Position numbers and translations under genes: made by a program
The notes under the pieces: generated by a model
What the model was told of the DNA's origin: nothing
Databases searched by the model: none
What the model saw: only the letters and a program-made list of their open reading frames with translations
DNA from: Chloroflexota bacterium
GTDB taxonomy: Bacteria > Chloroflexota > UBA11872
Direction: 5' to 3'
NCBI GenBank assembly: GCA_028874175.1
Contig: JAPPLN010000052.1
Location: forward strand, 1-63,836
DNA: 63,836 nt
Shown: positions 24,490 to 34,296 of the stretch, in pieces
How positions within the stretch are numbered: the first letter of the stretch is position 1
Layout of the letters: each line of letters begins with the position of its first letter

Positions 24490-26217
24490 ATGAACGAGCA
24501 CATCCGCTACGAGCCGGACGAGCGCTGCCCGCCGGTCGTAACGATCGGCGTGGCGCTGCAGGGGATCATGCTGGTCCTGGCCAACACGGTGCTGATGGTC
24601 ACCATCACCGCCCGCGCGGCCGACCAGAGCGAGCGCTACCTGACCTGGGCGGTCTTTGCGGCGATGATCATCGGCGGCATCCTGACGGCGCTGCAGGCGG
24701 CTCGGCGGGGGCGGGTGGGGGCCGGACACATCCTGATGTCGGGCGCCAGCCCGCACTTTGTCGCCATCTCCGTCCTGGCGCTGACCAAGGGCGGGCAATC
24801 CCTGCTGGTGCTGCTGATCGTGGTCTCGTCGCTGTTTCAGTTCGCCCTGGCGGCCTGGCTGCCGCGGCTGCGTCGAATCATCACGCCGGTGGTCGCGGGA
24901 ACCTCGCTGATGCTGATCGCCCTTACGGTCATGCCGGTGGCGTTCAGCCGGCTGACCGAGGTCAACGAGGGCGAGCCGCTGGGCGCAAGCCTGGCCGTGG
25001 CCGGCGTGACGCTGGCAACCAGCGCGGCCCTGGCGATGCGCGCGTCCGGCGTCTGGCGGTTGTGGGCGCCGTTGATCGGCATCACGGTCGGGAGCGCGGC
25101 CGCCGCGCTCGCCGGCCTGTATGACGCCCAGCGCGTGCTCGACGCACCGTGGATCGCCCTGCCGGACGTCAGCGCCTGGCCGGGGCTGGACCTGCGGCCG
25201 ACCGAGCAGTTCTGGGCGCTGTTGCCGGTGTTTGTGGCGGTAACCCTGGTGGTGGCGATCAAGACGAGCGGGGACGGGGTGGTGATCCAGAACGTCTCAC
25301 GGCGCCGGCCGCGCGCCATCGACTTTCGCCTGGTGCAAGGCACGCTCAACGCCAACGGGGTCGGCAGTTTGCTCGCCGGCCTGTCGGGGACGCCGCCCAC
25401 AGTGGCTTATTCGCCGTCCAGCATCTCGCTGATCAACTTCACCGGGGTGGCGGCGCGGAGCGTTGGCTATGCCATCGGGATCATGCTGGTCGGGCTGGCG
25501 TTCCTGCCCAAGATCGCCTCGATCCTGCTGGCCGTTCCTAGCGCGGTGATGGGGGTCTTTCTGCTGACCATCATGGGCCTGCTCTTCGTGGAAGGCATGC
25601 GCATGGTCGTGCAGGACGGGCTGGATCACCGCAAAGCGTTGATCGCGGGTGTCGCGCTGGGGCTGGGCGTGGGACTTCAGCATCGGAATGTGGCCGAAGA
25701 ACTTCTGGGCGAAACGCTGGGCGCGTCGCTTGGCAACAGCATGACCGTCGGCATCGTGGCGGCCATTCTGCTGACCGCCTTCATCGAGCTGACCAGCCCG
25801 CGAGTCCGACGGCTGGACGCCGAGGTGTCGACCGCGGCGCTGCCGGCGATCGATACCTTTCTGAGCGAACTCGCCGCACGGATCGGTTGGAACGACGCTT
25901 CGCGGGACCGCCTGCGCGCCGCCGGCGAAGAAACCCTCGCGAGCTTTGCCCAGATTCACGCCGCCGACGAGGCCGGAAGCGCCCCGCGCCTGATTGTGCT
26001 GGCGCGTCCCGGTGACGGCGCGGTGGAGATGGAGTTTCTGGCGGTCCTGGAGGAGCAGAACATCGAGGACTGGATGGCGCACCTGGGCGATCAGGCCGAA
26101 ACGCTGAACGAAGAGGCGATTTCGCTGCGCCTGCTGCGGCATTACGCGGCCGCCGTGCGCCACCGGAAGTATCACGGCATCGACATCGTGACCGTGCAGG
26201 TCAAGGGTTCGCGCTAG
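24490..26217 (+). CDS. NCS2-family xanthine/uracil permease with C-terminal cytosolic domain, copy 1
   Basis: A 575-residue protein. Residues 15-440 form the transporter, with about 12-14 membrane segments. The family-type motif region holds QNVSRRRPRAIDFRLVQGTL and the following NANGVGSLLAGLSGTPP, which corresponds to the GGxxxxxGxTxxxxN-type region of nucleobase transporters. Residues about 445-575 are an extra soluble domain: RLRAAGEETLASFAQ, EMEFLAVLEEQNIEDW, and LRLLRHYAAAVRHRKYHGIDIVTVQV. The order and hydrophobic pattern recall the HATPase fold of RsbW-like kinases, with the Glu of EET as a possible N-box residue, but the usual D-x-G-x-G is not intact. Substrate is unknown. The second copy lies 0.65 kb downstream, with a Nudix gene between them. 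Confidence 0.82.
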   Translation: MNEHIRYEPDERCPPVVTIGVALQGIMLVLANTVLMVTITARAADQSERYLTWAVFAAMIIGGILTALQAARRGRVGAGHILMSGASPHFVAISVLALTKGGQSLLVLLIVVSSLFQFALAAWLPRLRRIITPVVAGTSLMLIALTVMPVAFSRLTEVNEGEPLGASLAVAGVTLATSAALAMRASGVWRLWAPLIGITVGSAAAALAGLYDAQRVLDAPWIALPDVSAWPGLDLRPTEQFWALLPVFVAVTLVVAIKTSGDGVVIQNVSRRRPRAIDFRLVQGTLNANGVGSLLAGLSGTPPTVAYSPSSISLINFTGVAARSVGYAIGIMLVGLAFLPKIASILLAVPSAVMGVFLLTIMGLLFVEGMRMVVQDGLDHRKALIAGVALGLGVGLQHRNVAEELLGETLGASLGNSMTVGIVAAILLTAFIELTSPRVRRLDAEVSTAALPAIDTFLSELAARIGWNDASRDRLRAAGEETLASFAQIHAADEAGSAPRLIVLARPGDGAVEMEFLAVLEEQNIEDWMAHLGDQAETLNEEAISLRLLRHYAAAVRHRKYHGIDIVTVQVKGSR

Positions 26218-26229
26218 GGCCGGCCACTC

Positions 26230-26254
26230 GCTCGCGGCGACGGCGGCCGCGAGC
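26230..26254. terminator. GC-rich hairpin between convergent genes
   Basis: GCTCGCGGC at 26230-26238 and GCCGCGAGC at 26246-26254 form a perfect 9-bp stem with a 7-base loop. It lies between the stop codons of the permease (26217) and the convergent Nudix gene (26272), where a bidirectional terminator is expected. No U-tract follows on either strand. Confidence 0.5.
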
Positions 26255-26271
26255 CGGTCAGGCTGCCAGAC

Positions 26272-26673
26272 CTAACTCTCGCGTTGAAAGAACTCCGAAC
26301 CTGAGACGCGCAGCCAGTCTCGTACTGACGTGACGCTTGGATAGACGGGCACGTCGGATTCCATGTCCCACCACAGGAATCCATGGATTTCACCAGCGGA
26401 CCTGACCTCGTCTTCGTCCAGCGGGCCATCGGCCTCGACCGCGAAGACGTGATGCCGGTTGCTTGCCGTCTCGAACACGTACAGGTGCGCAGTGCGGGTT
26501 GCGACCAGGCCTGTCTCTTCGAGTAGTTCACGCACGGCGGCAGCTTCGATCGTTTCGCCGGGATCTACACCGCCGCCGGGAAGCATGTACTTCATCGTGT
26601 GGTCCGCGACCAGCAGTAGTTTTCCGTCTCGGAGCACGACGCAGGTGGCCCGGTCGCGGAGTTTTTCATTCAT
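26272..26673 (-). CDS. Nudix hydrolase
   Basis: A 133-residue Nudix protein. The Nudix box reads GGGVDPGETIEAAAVRELLE followed by ETGL, with the full set of Gly, Arg and Glu residues, so it should be active on a nucleoside-diphosphate-linked substrate using Mg2+. ATCVVLRDGKLLLVADH is the preceding strand pair. The start ATG 26673, giving MNEKLRDRAT, was taken because the longer frame to 26898 runs into the next permease gene and adds a low-complexity leader. The substrate is unknown; MutT/NUDT-type sanitation is one option. Confidence 0.87.
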   Translation of the reverse strand: MNEKLRDRATCVVLRDGKLLLVADHTMKYMLPGGGVDPGETIEAAAVRELLEETGLVATRTAHLYVFETASNRHHVFAVEADGPLDEDEVRSAGEIHGFLWWDMESDVPVYPSVTSVRDWLRVSGSEFFQRES

Positions 26674-26869
26674 ATACGCACTTGTGCTCGCGCCGCGTGG
26701 CTCGGCGTTGGCGCGAGGGCCGAGGAAAAAGGCGCTCACCCTACCACCGGCTTGAGTTAGGCGATAGAACGACCATCCGAGGCGCGACGCCTGGGGCCGA
26801 ATGCCGCGGGTGGACGGCCAGCGCGCGTGTGGCAGCATTACCGGGCCGAAAGAATGCTCAGGTGGGTCA

Positions 26870-28606
26870 ATGGCGACAGAGCATGTGAACGAGAACATCC
26901 GCTACGAGCCGGACGAGCAGCCGCCCGCACCGCTGGCCATTGGCGCCGGGTTTCAGGCCGCCCTGATCATGCTGGCCCCGGTGGTCCTGGGCGTGGTCAT
27001 CGTGCTCCAGATTGCTGGGCAGCCCGCGGAATACACGGCATGGGCCGTATTTGCCGCGCTGCTGGTGAGCGGCGTGTCCACCATCCTGCAGGCCGTTCGG
27101 GTAGGACGGATTGGGTCCGGGCACATCCTGTTCATGGGGACGTCCGGCGCATTCATCGCCGTCTGCATTGGCGCGCTGTCGGTTGGCGGTCCGGCCACGA
27201 TGGCCAGTCTGGTCGTCATTTCGTCGCTCATTCAGTTTCTGCTGGCCTCGCATCTGGCTCTGCTGCGACGCATCTTTACGCCCGCGGTAACCGGCACGGT
27301 CATCATGTTGATCGCCGTGACGATCGTGCCGCTGCTCTTCGACGCCCTGGCGGACGTGCCCGAGGGTTCACCCGACGCGGCCGCGCCCGTGGCGGCCCTG
27401 CTCACGCTGACAACGGTGGTCGCGCTGGTCTTGCGCGCGCCGCCGGCCTGGCGCCTGTGGTCCCCCTTGATCGCCCTGGTGGTGGGATGCGTGGTGTCGG
27501 CGCTCTTTGGAATCTACGACCTGAGCGGCGTGCTGGACGCCGACTGGATCGGCATTCCGTGGGGCGCCTGGCCGGGATTCGACGTGACGCCCGACGTGAA
27601 GTTCTGGGCCCTGCTGCCGGCCTTCGTGATGGTGACGATCGTGGGCGCCATCGAGACGATCGGCGACAGCGTGGCCATCCAACGCGTTTCGCGTCGACGG
27701 CCGCGTGCGACGGACTTCCGGGTGGTGCAGGGCTCCCTGAACTCGGACGGGGTTGGCAACCTGCTCTCCGGCCTGCTCGGGACGCTGCCCAACACCACCT
27801 ATTCCAGCAGCATCCCGCTCACCGAGGTCACCGGCATCGCGGCGCGGCGCGTGGGAGTCGTGATTGGCGTCATCTTCGTGGCGCTGGCGTTCCTACCCAA
27901 GGTGGCGGCCCTCTTGATCGCGATTCCCGCCCCGGTGGCGGCCGCGTACATCGCGTTCCTGATCGGGATCCTCTTTGTCCAGGGCATGCGGATTGTTGTG
28001 CAGGGCGGGGTCAATCACCGGACGGCGGCAATCGTCGGACTCTCGTTCTGGATCGGAGCGGGTTTTCAGAGCCAGCTGATCTTCCCCGACTTGCTGGGCG
28101 ATGGCTTCATCGGGGTTCTGCTGGGCAACGGAATGACCTCCGGCGCGGTGGTGGCGATCCTCATGATGGTGTTCATGGAGCTGACCAGCCCGCGGCGCCG
28201 GCGGTTGCAGGTGGCGTTGGGAATGGACGCGCTGCCACAGATCGACGAGTTCCTGCGCGGGTTTGCGTCGAAGCACCGATGGAGTGCCGCTTCAACGGAT
28301 CGACTGGCTTCGGCCGGTGAGGAGACGCTGTCCATCCTGCTCCAGGAGGGCGGTGATGCGGCCGAGCATGGGCGGCAGTTGTCAATTTCCACGCAGATGA
28401 ACGACCGCACGGCCGAGATGGAATTCGTGACGGCGCTCGAGGGCGCGAACATGGAAGACCAACTCGCCTACCTGAACGAAATGCCGCCCGCGCCGGACGA
28501 GCGCGAGGTGTCGTTCAGGTTGCTGTGGCACTACGCGGCGTCGGTGCAGCACCAGAAATATCACGGTGTGGACATCGTCACAGTAACCGTGGATCAGCAG
28601 GGCTGA
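26870..28606 (+). CDS. NCS2-family xanthine/uracil permease with C-terminal cytosolic domain, copy 2
   Basis: A 578-residue paralogue of the gene at 24490. Both begin with the same NENIRYEPDEQ/NEHIRYEPDER leader. The transport domain has IQRVSRRRPRATDFRVVQGS and NSDGVGNLLSGLLGTLPNTT, closer to the canonical G-x-x-P-N-T-T end of the family than copy 1, where the matching residues are GTPPTVAY. The C-terminal domain, about 448-578, repeats the pattern: RLASAGEETLSILLQ, EMEFVTALEGANMEDQ and LLWHYAASVQHQKYHGVDIV. ATG 26870 was chosen because the frame upstream to 26801 lacks similarity to copy 1. Confidence 0.85.
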   Translation: MATEHVNENIRYEPDEQPPAPLAIGAGFQAALIMLAPVVLGVVIVLQIAGQPAEYTAWAVFAALLVSGVSTILQAVRVGRIGSGHILFMGTSGAFIAVCIGALSVGGPATMASLVVISSLIQFLLASHLALLRRIFTPAVTGTVIMLIAVTIVPLLFDALADVPEGSPDAAAPVAALLTLTTVVALVLRAPPAWRLWSPLIALVVGCVVSALFGIYDLSGVLDADWIGIPWGAWPGFDVTPDVKFWALLPAFVMVTIVGAIETIGDSVAIQRVSRRRPRATDFRVVQGSLNSDGVGNLLSGLLGTLPNTTYSSSIPLTEVTGIAARRVGVVIGVIFVALAFLPKVAALLIAIPAPVAAAYIAFLIGILFVQGMRIVVQGGVNHRTAAIVGLSFWIGAGFQSQLIFPDLLGDGFIGVLLGNGMTSGAVVAILMMVFMELTSPRRRRLQVALGMDALPQIDEFLRGFASKHRWSAASTDRLASAGEETLSILLQEGGDAAEHGRQLSISTQMNDRTAEMEFVTALEGANMEDQLAYLNEMPPAPDEREVSFRLLWHYAASVQHQKYHGVDIVTVTVDQQG

Positions 28607-28700
28607 CGGCAGCGCGCCGGGCGATTCTGAAATGGAATTCATCAAGGGAGGCGCCGCAAGGGTTCGCGGGTCAGTTGCGCGTAGCCCACTGGTGCGCACC

Positions 28701-29873
28701 ATGCGCCGACCGCATTGGCGGCGTCTTCTATTCCTTGGACTACTTACGGTCCTGGCGCTGACCCTCCAGGGCTGCGGCGAAGACACCAGCAAGCCATTCC
28801 GCATCGGCGTGATGGAGTCGCTGACGGGCGCCGGCGAGACCTACGGCACGGTAGCCAGCCAGGCGAAGCAGATGGCGTTGGACGAGATCAACGCGGCGGG
28901 CGGGGTGAACGGCCGTCCGCTGGAGTTCATCGTGGAGGACTCCAAGTGCAACGCGCAGGACGCCATCACCGCGTATAGGAAGCTGACCGAGGTGGACGGC
29001 GTGAAGATCATCCTGGGCACCTCGTGCAGCGGCGCCATGCTGGGCGTCGCGCCGCTGGCCGAGGCCGACGGGATCATCCTGTTCTCCGGCCTGGCCAGCA
29101 ACCCCGACATTGCCAACGCCGGTGACTACATCTTTCGAACGCAGATCAGCGATATCCAGGTCGGCATCGGCACGGGCAACGTGCTATGGGCGGACGGGAT
29201 TCGCGCGCTGGCCACCATTACCGAGACGACCGACTACGCCGAAGGCGTGCGGCGAACGACGGCGGCCCAATTCGAAAAGCGCGGCGGACAGATCGTGGCC
29301 GAGGAGCACTACGCCACGGACGTAACGGACTTCCGGTCGCAGCTGGAGAAGCTGCTGGCGGCGAATCCCGACGCGCTGCACGTGTCGCCGCAGTCGGAAT
29401 TCGCGGCCGGGACCATCGTCAAACAAGCTCGCGAGCTTGGCTACGAGGGACCCATCTATGCCGAGACCGTGTCAGTGGGCGCGACGGCGCTGGAAATCGC
29501 GGGCGATGCGGCGACGGGCATGAAGGCGATCACAGCCGACCTGGACCCCGACAACGCCAAGGGCCAGGAAGTGCTGGCCAACTTCAGGAAGCGCTACGAC
29601 TACGTGACGCTGCCGTGGCACCTGGGGTCGGCGTACGACGATGTCTACATCGCGGCCGAGTGCCTGAAGCAGACCGGCGACGACCAGGACGCGGACGGCT
29701 TCCGCGACTGCATGTACGAGATCACCTGGAGCGGTGCGATCGGCGACAACTACAGCTTTGACGAGCAGGGCGAAGTAGTCGGCCTGTCGCGAGTCGTGGT
29801 GGAGGTGTTGCCAACGGCCGAGCGAACGGAGGACCGAAACTACGTGGTGCTCGGGCCGGCGCCGCGTTCGTAG
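28701..29873 (+). CDS. ABC transporter substrate-binding lipoprotein (branched-chain amino acid type)
   Basis: A 390-residue periplasmic-binding-fold protein. The basic start MRRPHWRR, the hydrophobic stretch and the lipobox LQGCGED mark a lipoprotein. The mature part begins with IGVMESLTGAGETYG, as in the Leu/Ile/Val-binding family, with AMLGVAPLAEADGIILFSGLA in the ligand cleft, TITETTDYAEG, and a C-terminal lobe ending YSFDEQGEVVG. No permease or ATPase gene is adjacent, so it is an orphan binding protein or serves a transporter elsewhere. An alternative start at 28632 would add a basic leader before the signal peptide. Confidence 0.87.
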   Translation: MRRPHWRRLLFLGLLTVLALTLQGCGEDTSKPFRIGVMESLTGAGETYGTVASQAKQMALDEINAAGGVNGRPLEFIVEDSKCNAQDAITAYRKLTEVDGVKIILGTSCSGAMLGVAPLAEADGIILFSGLASNPDIANAGDYIFRTQISDIQVGIGTGNVLWADGIRALATITETTDYAEGVRRTTAAQFEKRGGQIVAEEHYATDVTDFRSQLEKLLAANPDALHVSPQSEFAAGTIVKQARELGYEGPIYAETVSVGATALEIAGDAATGMKAITADLDPDNAKGQEVLANFRKRYDYVTLPWHLGSAYDDVYIAAECLKQTGDDQDADGFRDCMYEITWSGAIGDNYSFDEQGEVVGLSRVVVEVLPTAERTEDRNYVVLGPAPRS

Positions 29874-29900
29874 CGGCACAGTTCTCGCTGGGCGCCCGAC

Positions 29901-31427
29901 GTGACAGGCGAAGTCCTGCACAACGCGTGGATCGTATTCGTCTTCGCGGCGTATTTCGCGATCCTGATTGGAATCGCCATCGTCCGCGTTCGAAGCATGT
30001 CCGCGATGTCGGACTACGTCCTGGGGCGGCGACGGCTGAGCAGCTTCACCACGGCGCTAAGCGCCGGATCGTCGACCACTAGCGGCTGGACCATGCTGGT
30101 GTTTCCAGCGCTCGCGTTCACGAGCGGCGCAAATCAACTGTGGCTGGTCGTCTTCCTGGTGATCGGCGCCTGGATCAACTGGACGATCGTCGCGAAGCGC
30201 TTGCGTCGTTACACCATCTCGATGGACGACTCGCTGACGCTTCCTGAATTCCTCGAACGGCGGCTCCGGGACGAAACGAAAGTGCTCCGCGCGATCAGCG
30301 CGGCGTTCACCATTTTCTTCATCGTCTTCTACATCACGTCAGGCCTGGTCGCCGGGTCCAAGCTGCTCAACACACAATTCGGACTTGACTCCACGCTGGG
30401 TCTGATCCTCACGCTGATTGCCATCTCGTCGTACACCTTCATCGGCGGTTTCCTGGCCGTCTCGCGGACGGACGTATTCCAGGCGCTGCTGATCCTGGTT
30501 GGCTTCGTGATCATGCTGGCTACCGTGATCATCGCGGCCGAAGATCCCCTCGGTGGTGTGGGCGGCGGCGTGGAAGGCTTCATGAACCCGTTGACCGACA
30601 CGCAGGGCCAGGTGGTCACGCCGGTATTCGTGATCGGAATGATGGGGTGGGGGCTTGGATTCTTTGGCGCACAGCACGTATTGCAGCGCTTCATGGCCGT
30701 GGAACGGGAAGACCTGATCAAGCAGAGCCGCAATCTCTCGACGCTATGGCTGTGCCTGGTCTACTCGCTGAGTTTCTTGCTTGGACTGTTCGCGCGGCCT
30801 GCGCTGGACGAAGCCGGGATAACCATCCTGGATGCGGAGCGGGTGTATTTGCTGGTGGCGGAGTACTTCTTTCCGGCAGTCATCGGGGGCCTGCTGCTGA
30901 CGTCGGTGATCGCGGCGGTAATGAGCACGGCGGACTCGCAGTTGCTGCTGTCGTCCGCCATCGCGGCCGGAGATCTGCCGATGCTGCGCGGGTTCGCCGG
31001 ATCACTCAGTGCGTCGCGACGAGTCTGGCTGGGCCGCGGGCTGCTGATTCTGATCGGGACGCTGGCGGCAGTCCTGGCCATAGCCTTCCCGGACACGGTG
31101 CTGAATCTCGTGGCCTATGCCTGGGGCGGGATGGGCGCGACGTTCGGTCCAGCCGTGATCCTGGCGCTGTACTGGCGGCGGTTCAATCTGAGCGGGGCGA
31201 TTGCCGGCGTAGTGGTTGGATTCGTGGTGGCGTCGCTCTGGCAGTTCGTGCTGTCAGGCGGCCCGCACGGCATGTTCGAGGTGATGCCGGCCCTGCCGGG
31301 ATTCCTTGCGGGCGGGCTGGCAGCCATCGCCGGTACATTGCTGACGGCCCCACCGGCGGAGGACTGCGCGCGCGAGTTCGACGAGGTGGTACGCGGCAGC
31401 CCGGCCCAGGCCGGAACTCCGGCCTAG
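29901..31427 (+). CDS. Sodium:solute symporter (SSS, PutP-like)
   Basis: A 508-residue membrane protein with about 13 helices. Helix 2 begins with SDYVLGRRRLSSFTTALSAG and then SSTTSGWTMLVFPALAF, the Na+ and substrate region of the PutP group. TFIGGFLAVSRTDVFQALLI is the conserved loop-helix of the family. VMSTADSQLLLSSAIAAGDL is the signature near helix 9, with the Ser/Asp of the Na2 site. It is closest to sodium/proline symporters, but substrate is not certain. It starts at GTG 29901, 27 bp after the binding-protein gene, so the two may be transcribed together. Confidence 0.88.
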   Translation: MTGEVLHNAWIVFVFAAYFAILIGIAIVRVRSMSAMSDYVLGRRRLSSFTTALSAGSSTTSGWTMLVFPALAFTSGANQLWLVVFLVIGAWINWTIVAKRLRRYTISMDDSLTLPEFLERRLRDETKVLRAISAAFTIFFIVFYITSGLVAGSKLLNTQFGLDSTLGLILTLIAISSYTFIGGFLAVSRTDVFQALLILVGFVIMLATVIIAAEDPLGGVGGGVEGFMNPLTDTQGQVVTPVFVIGMMGWGLGFFGAQHVLQRFMAVEREDLIKQSRNLSTLWLCLVYSLSFLLGLFARPALDEAGITILDAERVYLLVAEYFFPAVIGGLLLTSVIAAVMSTADSQLLLSSAIAAGDLPMLRGFAGSLSASRRVWLGRGLLILIGTLAAVLAIAFPDTVLNLVAYAWGGMGATFGPAVILALYWRRFNLSGAIAGVVVGFVVASLWQFVLSGGPHGMFEVMPALPGFLAGGLAAIAGTLLTAPPAEDCAREFDEVVRGSPAQAGTPA

Positions 31428-31500
31428 GGAGTTAGGCCCAGGTCAATACGGGGTCCGATGCCGTCCTGCCCGCGCATCGACGCCGGTGGAGCGGCCGGGG

Positions 31501-32823
31501 CTATGTGCCGGGAACTCGCTCGACGTCAATCCACAATTCCCGCACGCCGCGTAACACGACGACGTCCATGTGCTCCGGCTCGGCCGCCAGGCGGATCGAG
31601 GAAAACCGCCGCAGGAGTGTGGTGAAGGCGATCCGCCCCTCCAACAGCGCCAGAGGCGATCCCAGGCAATAGTGAATGCCCCGGCCGAATGACAGGTGGC
31701 TCTTATCCCCGCGCCCAATGTCCAGGCGGTTCGGCCTGGCAAACGCCTCGGGATCTCGATTGGCGGCGCCGATGAGGCCAATCACTCGCTGGCCCGTGCG
31801 GATGCGCTTGCCGCCGATCTCGAGGTCTTCGCGCACAACCCGGCTGTCGAGTTGCACCGGTGCGTCATAGCGCAGCAACTCGTGGATGGCGGAGTCCATT
31901 AACTCGGGATGGTCGCGCAACCGCTGCATCTGGTCGGGATTCCTGAGCAGCGCCAACATGCCGTTGCCAATCAGGTTGCGGGTGGTCTCGTGTCCGGCCA
32001 CCAGCAGCAACATCAAGGTCATCAGCAGTTCTTCACGAGTCAGCCGGTCGCCGGCCTCCTCGACGGCCACCAGCGCGCTGATCATGTTGTCCTGCGGATC
32101 CCGCTGATAGCGCTCGATCAGCCCATTGAGGTACTCGCGCAGATTCCCGAAGGCGCGCTGGACTCGCCGCACTTGCCCGTGATCGAGCGCCGGCTCGACT
32201 GAGAGCGCTGCGTCCTGCGACCAGTTCTTGAATCTATCCCGGTCCGTAGGCGGAACCCCCAGCATTTCAGCAACGACGATCACCGGCAACGGAAACGCCA
32301 GGGCCTCGATCAGGTCGAATCGGGTCGTATCTTCGACGTCGTCGAGGAGTTCATCGCAGGTCTGCCGGATTCTGGGCGCAAGCTCGGCAACCGCCCGCGG
32401 CGTAAATGCCTTGACCACGAGCGACCGCAAGCGCGTGTGATCCGGCGGGTCCATGTCGAGCATTGATATGTAGTCGACGTACCCATAGTCCCGGCCGCCG
32501 TTCGAGAACCGTCGGCTGTCGCGGAGCATCGCGTCGATGTCCTCGTGCTGGGTGATCGCCCAGGCGTCGACCAATCGCATCCGGTGCACCGGATCTTTGC
32601 GCCGCAGCCGTTCGTAGGTCGGGTAGGGATCACGCTGGATCTCTCTGGATGTGGGGTTGTAGCTGACGCCCGACTCAAGACGCTCCCAGGCCAGCAGCGA
32701 CTGAATGACCAGTGGACGAAGTACCGAGCCGGTCGTGGCCAGAAGTGCTTCCCAGGCTCGGCGTCCGGCAGGGACAGTGGTGGGAGCGTCACCATGCGGA
32801 GATTCGGACTGCGACTGCTTCAA
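31501..32823 (-). CDS. Cytochrome P450, bacterial soluble class
   Basis: A 440-residue cytosolic P450 with all hallmarks intact: AGHETTRN in helix I, ELLR for ExxR in the K helix, and FGRGIHYCLGSPLA as the haem loop with the Cys ligand. The N-terminal PTSREIQRDPYPTYERLR and MLDMDPPDHTRLRSLV segments are typical of soluble actinobacterial-type P450s. It needs a ferredoxin partner. The Rieske-type ferredoxin at 34297 is nearby, but a typical [3Fe-4S] or [2Fe-2S] P450 ferredoxin is not. The intact I-helix contrasts with the altered one of the GPP34-P450 at 11274. Confidence 0.93.
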   Translation of the reverse strand: MKQSQSESPHGDAPTTVPAGRRAWEALLATTGSVLRPLVIQSLLAWERLESGVSYNPTSREIQRDPYPTYERLRRKDPVHRMRLVDAWAITQHEDIDAMLRDSRRFSNGGRDYGYVDYISMLDMDPPDHTRLRSLVVKAFTPRAVAELAPRIRQTCDELLDDVEDTTRFDLIEALAFPLPVIVVAEMLGVPPTDRDRFKNWSQDAALSVEPALDHGQVRRVQRAFGNLREYLNGLIERYQRDPQDNMISALVAVEEAGDRLTREELLMTLMLLLVAGHETTRNLIGNGMLALLRNPDQMQRLRDHPELMDSAIHELLRYDAPVQLDSRVVREDLEIGGKRIRTGQRVIGLIGAANRDPEAFARPNRLDIGRGDKSHLSFGRGIHYCLGSPLALLEGRIAFTTLLRRFSSIRLAAEPEHMDVVVLRGVRELWIDVERVPGT

Positions 32824-32952
32824 ATCACGATCTCCATGACCACATCTTCATCCCGGCGATTGTATTGGCTTCAAGTATTCACTTCTGAGAAGCGGAATTC
32901 GCGCAGGTAATGCTCAAATGGGAACTCGCACGAGTTCCCTCAGGTGTTGGGC

Positions 32953-34092
32953 CTAGCCCGCGCCGGAGCCTGGGCGAAATACCGCCAGGCTGGCGGTGTA
33001 GCCGTGGACGAAGTTGGCCGAGCCAATGGGGCCGATTTCGCCGCCGCAGAAGAAGCCTGTCACGGGCACTTGCTCGCCCAGGGCGTTGCCGATGATCGCG
33101 ACGTCGGCATCGCGCTCACCGAAAAAGCGCTCACCGCGACCGTTGCAGGTGAACAGCAAGGCCCCGGCGGCGGTTTCCTCGAAGACCTGCGGAGTGAGCA
33201 GCATCTCAAGATCGTCGCGGGCACTCTGCGCGTCGCGCACGTGAAACTGCACGTACTCACCCTCCCGCACGCGGTCGGCCACGCTGATGGCGCCGGATTC
33301 CCGGTCCGCACCGAGGACGACGCGGATGATGAAGGATCCATGGCCGAGATCGTCCGGCTGCTGGGCAACACCGCGCCCGAGGAGGATCCCCGAACGCATG
33401 AGCTTCTGATCCTCAGGGCTGGCTTCCGCAAAGACTTCCTGAAGGACCTCGAGCGGGGGCTTGCCGTCGAGTTCCTGGATGAGGTTGCTACGGCTGCCGG
33501 TGACGGTGAACCAGTCGCCGACGGGGCGGCACCCCTGAGACACGATGGTGCTCACCCGTACATTGCCGTGGAGTGTGACCCCAACGAAGCCAGCGTTGGA
33601 GATCTCACCGTCGAGCACCAGGCGATTGCGCCCCGGGGCTGAAGCCCAGCTAGCGACGCCGCCCATAACCGGTATGCCGGGCGCCAGCTGGTCAAGCCGC
33701 CGTAGCAAGGCTTCAGTCGCCGTGGAGAACGGATCGACCAGCACGACGCAGGCCTGCAGGTCATCCGGCTCCAGGGCAGCGGCGTCGTCATCCAGGTCGG
33801 GGAGGGGATCGACCCTCACGCCGGGAAGTCGAGCGGCCAGAACGGCCGTCGCAGCATCGTCCTCGATCTCACGTCCAGCTCCGACCACACCGCCGGCGGT
33901 ACAGCCAATGAAGCGTCCGGGCGCCAACTGCTGGTGCAGGCCGGCGAGAACTTCGGCGCCGGCCGCATCGGTTTGGGGCCGGGCAAAAACGACGACCAAG
34001 TCGTAGGGCGCGTCCGCGGCGAGCTGGTCGTGGATGTCCTGAGCAATGCGAGCCGGTTCGGTCTCAAGGGAGATGGCGGAGACGAACTTCAC
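32953..34092 (-). CDS. FIST-domain (FIST_N/FIST_C) sensory protein
   Basis: A 379-residue protein. The N-terminal half, with YDLVVVFARPQTDAAGAEVL and FIGCTAGGVVGAGREIED, is the FIST_N domain, and the C-terminal half, with SGILLGRG, FIIRVVLGAD, LLFTCNGRGERFFGE and VTGFFCGGEIGPIGSANFVH, is FIST_C. FIST proteins are proposed sensors of small ligands such as amino acids, usually linked to signalling genes. None is adjacent here: its neighbours on the same strand are the P450 and the Rieske ferredoxin. The start is GTG 34092. Confidence 0.87.
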   Translation of the reverse strand: MKFVSAISLETEPARIAQDIHDQLAADAPYDLVVVFARPQTDAAGAEVLAGLHQQLAPGRFIGCTAGGVVGAGREIEDDAATAVLAARLPGVRVDPLPDLDDDAAALEPDDLQACVVLVDPFSTATEALLRRLDQLAPGIPVMGGVASWASAPGRNRLVLDGEISNAGFVGVTLHGNVRVSTIVSQGCRPVGDWFTVTGSRSNLIQELDGKPPLEVLQEVFAEASPEDQKLMRSGILLGRGVAQQPDDLGHGSFIIRVVLGADRESGAISVADRVREGEYVQFHVRDAQSARDDLEMLLTPQVFEETAAGALLFTCNGRGERFFGERDADVAIIGNALGEQVPVTGFFCGGEIGPIGSANFVHGYTASLAVFRPGSGAG

Positions 34093-34296
34093 TGGCCGAA
34101 TCTCCCATAAGCGCTCACTTGTTTAGCCTACATGGCGGCACAGTGGCCCCGGATTGCGAGTCGGAACCTCGGCTAGAAGCCTGACCATACGACGAGGCGC
34201 CGCCGACCTCGCCGAGGAAGACCGCCGACGGCAGTCCGCAGGAGCTCGGAAGCCACGACCTGCCGAGGAAGAGCATTCCGCACGCCCCGATTTGGC

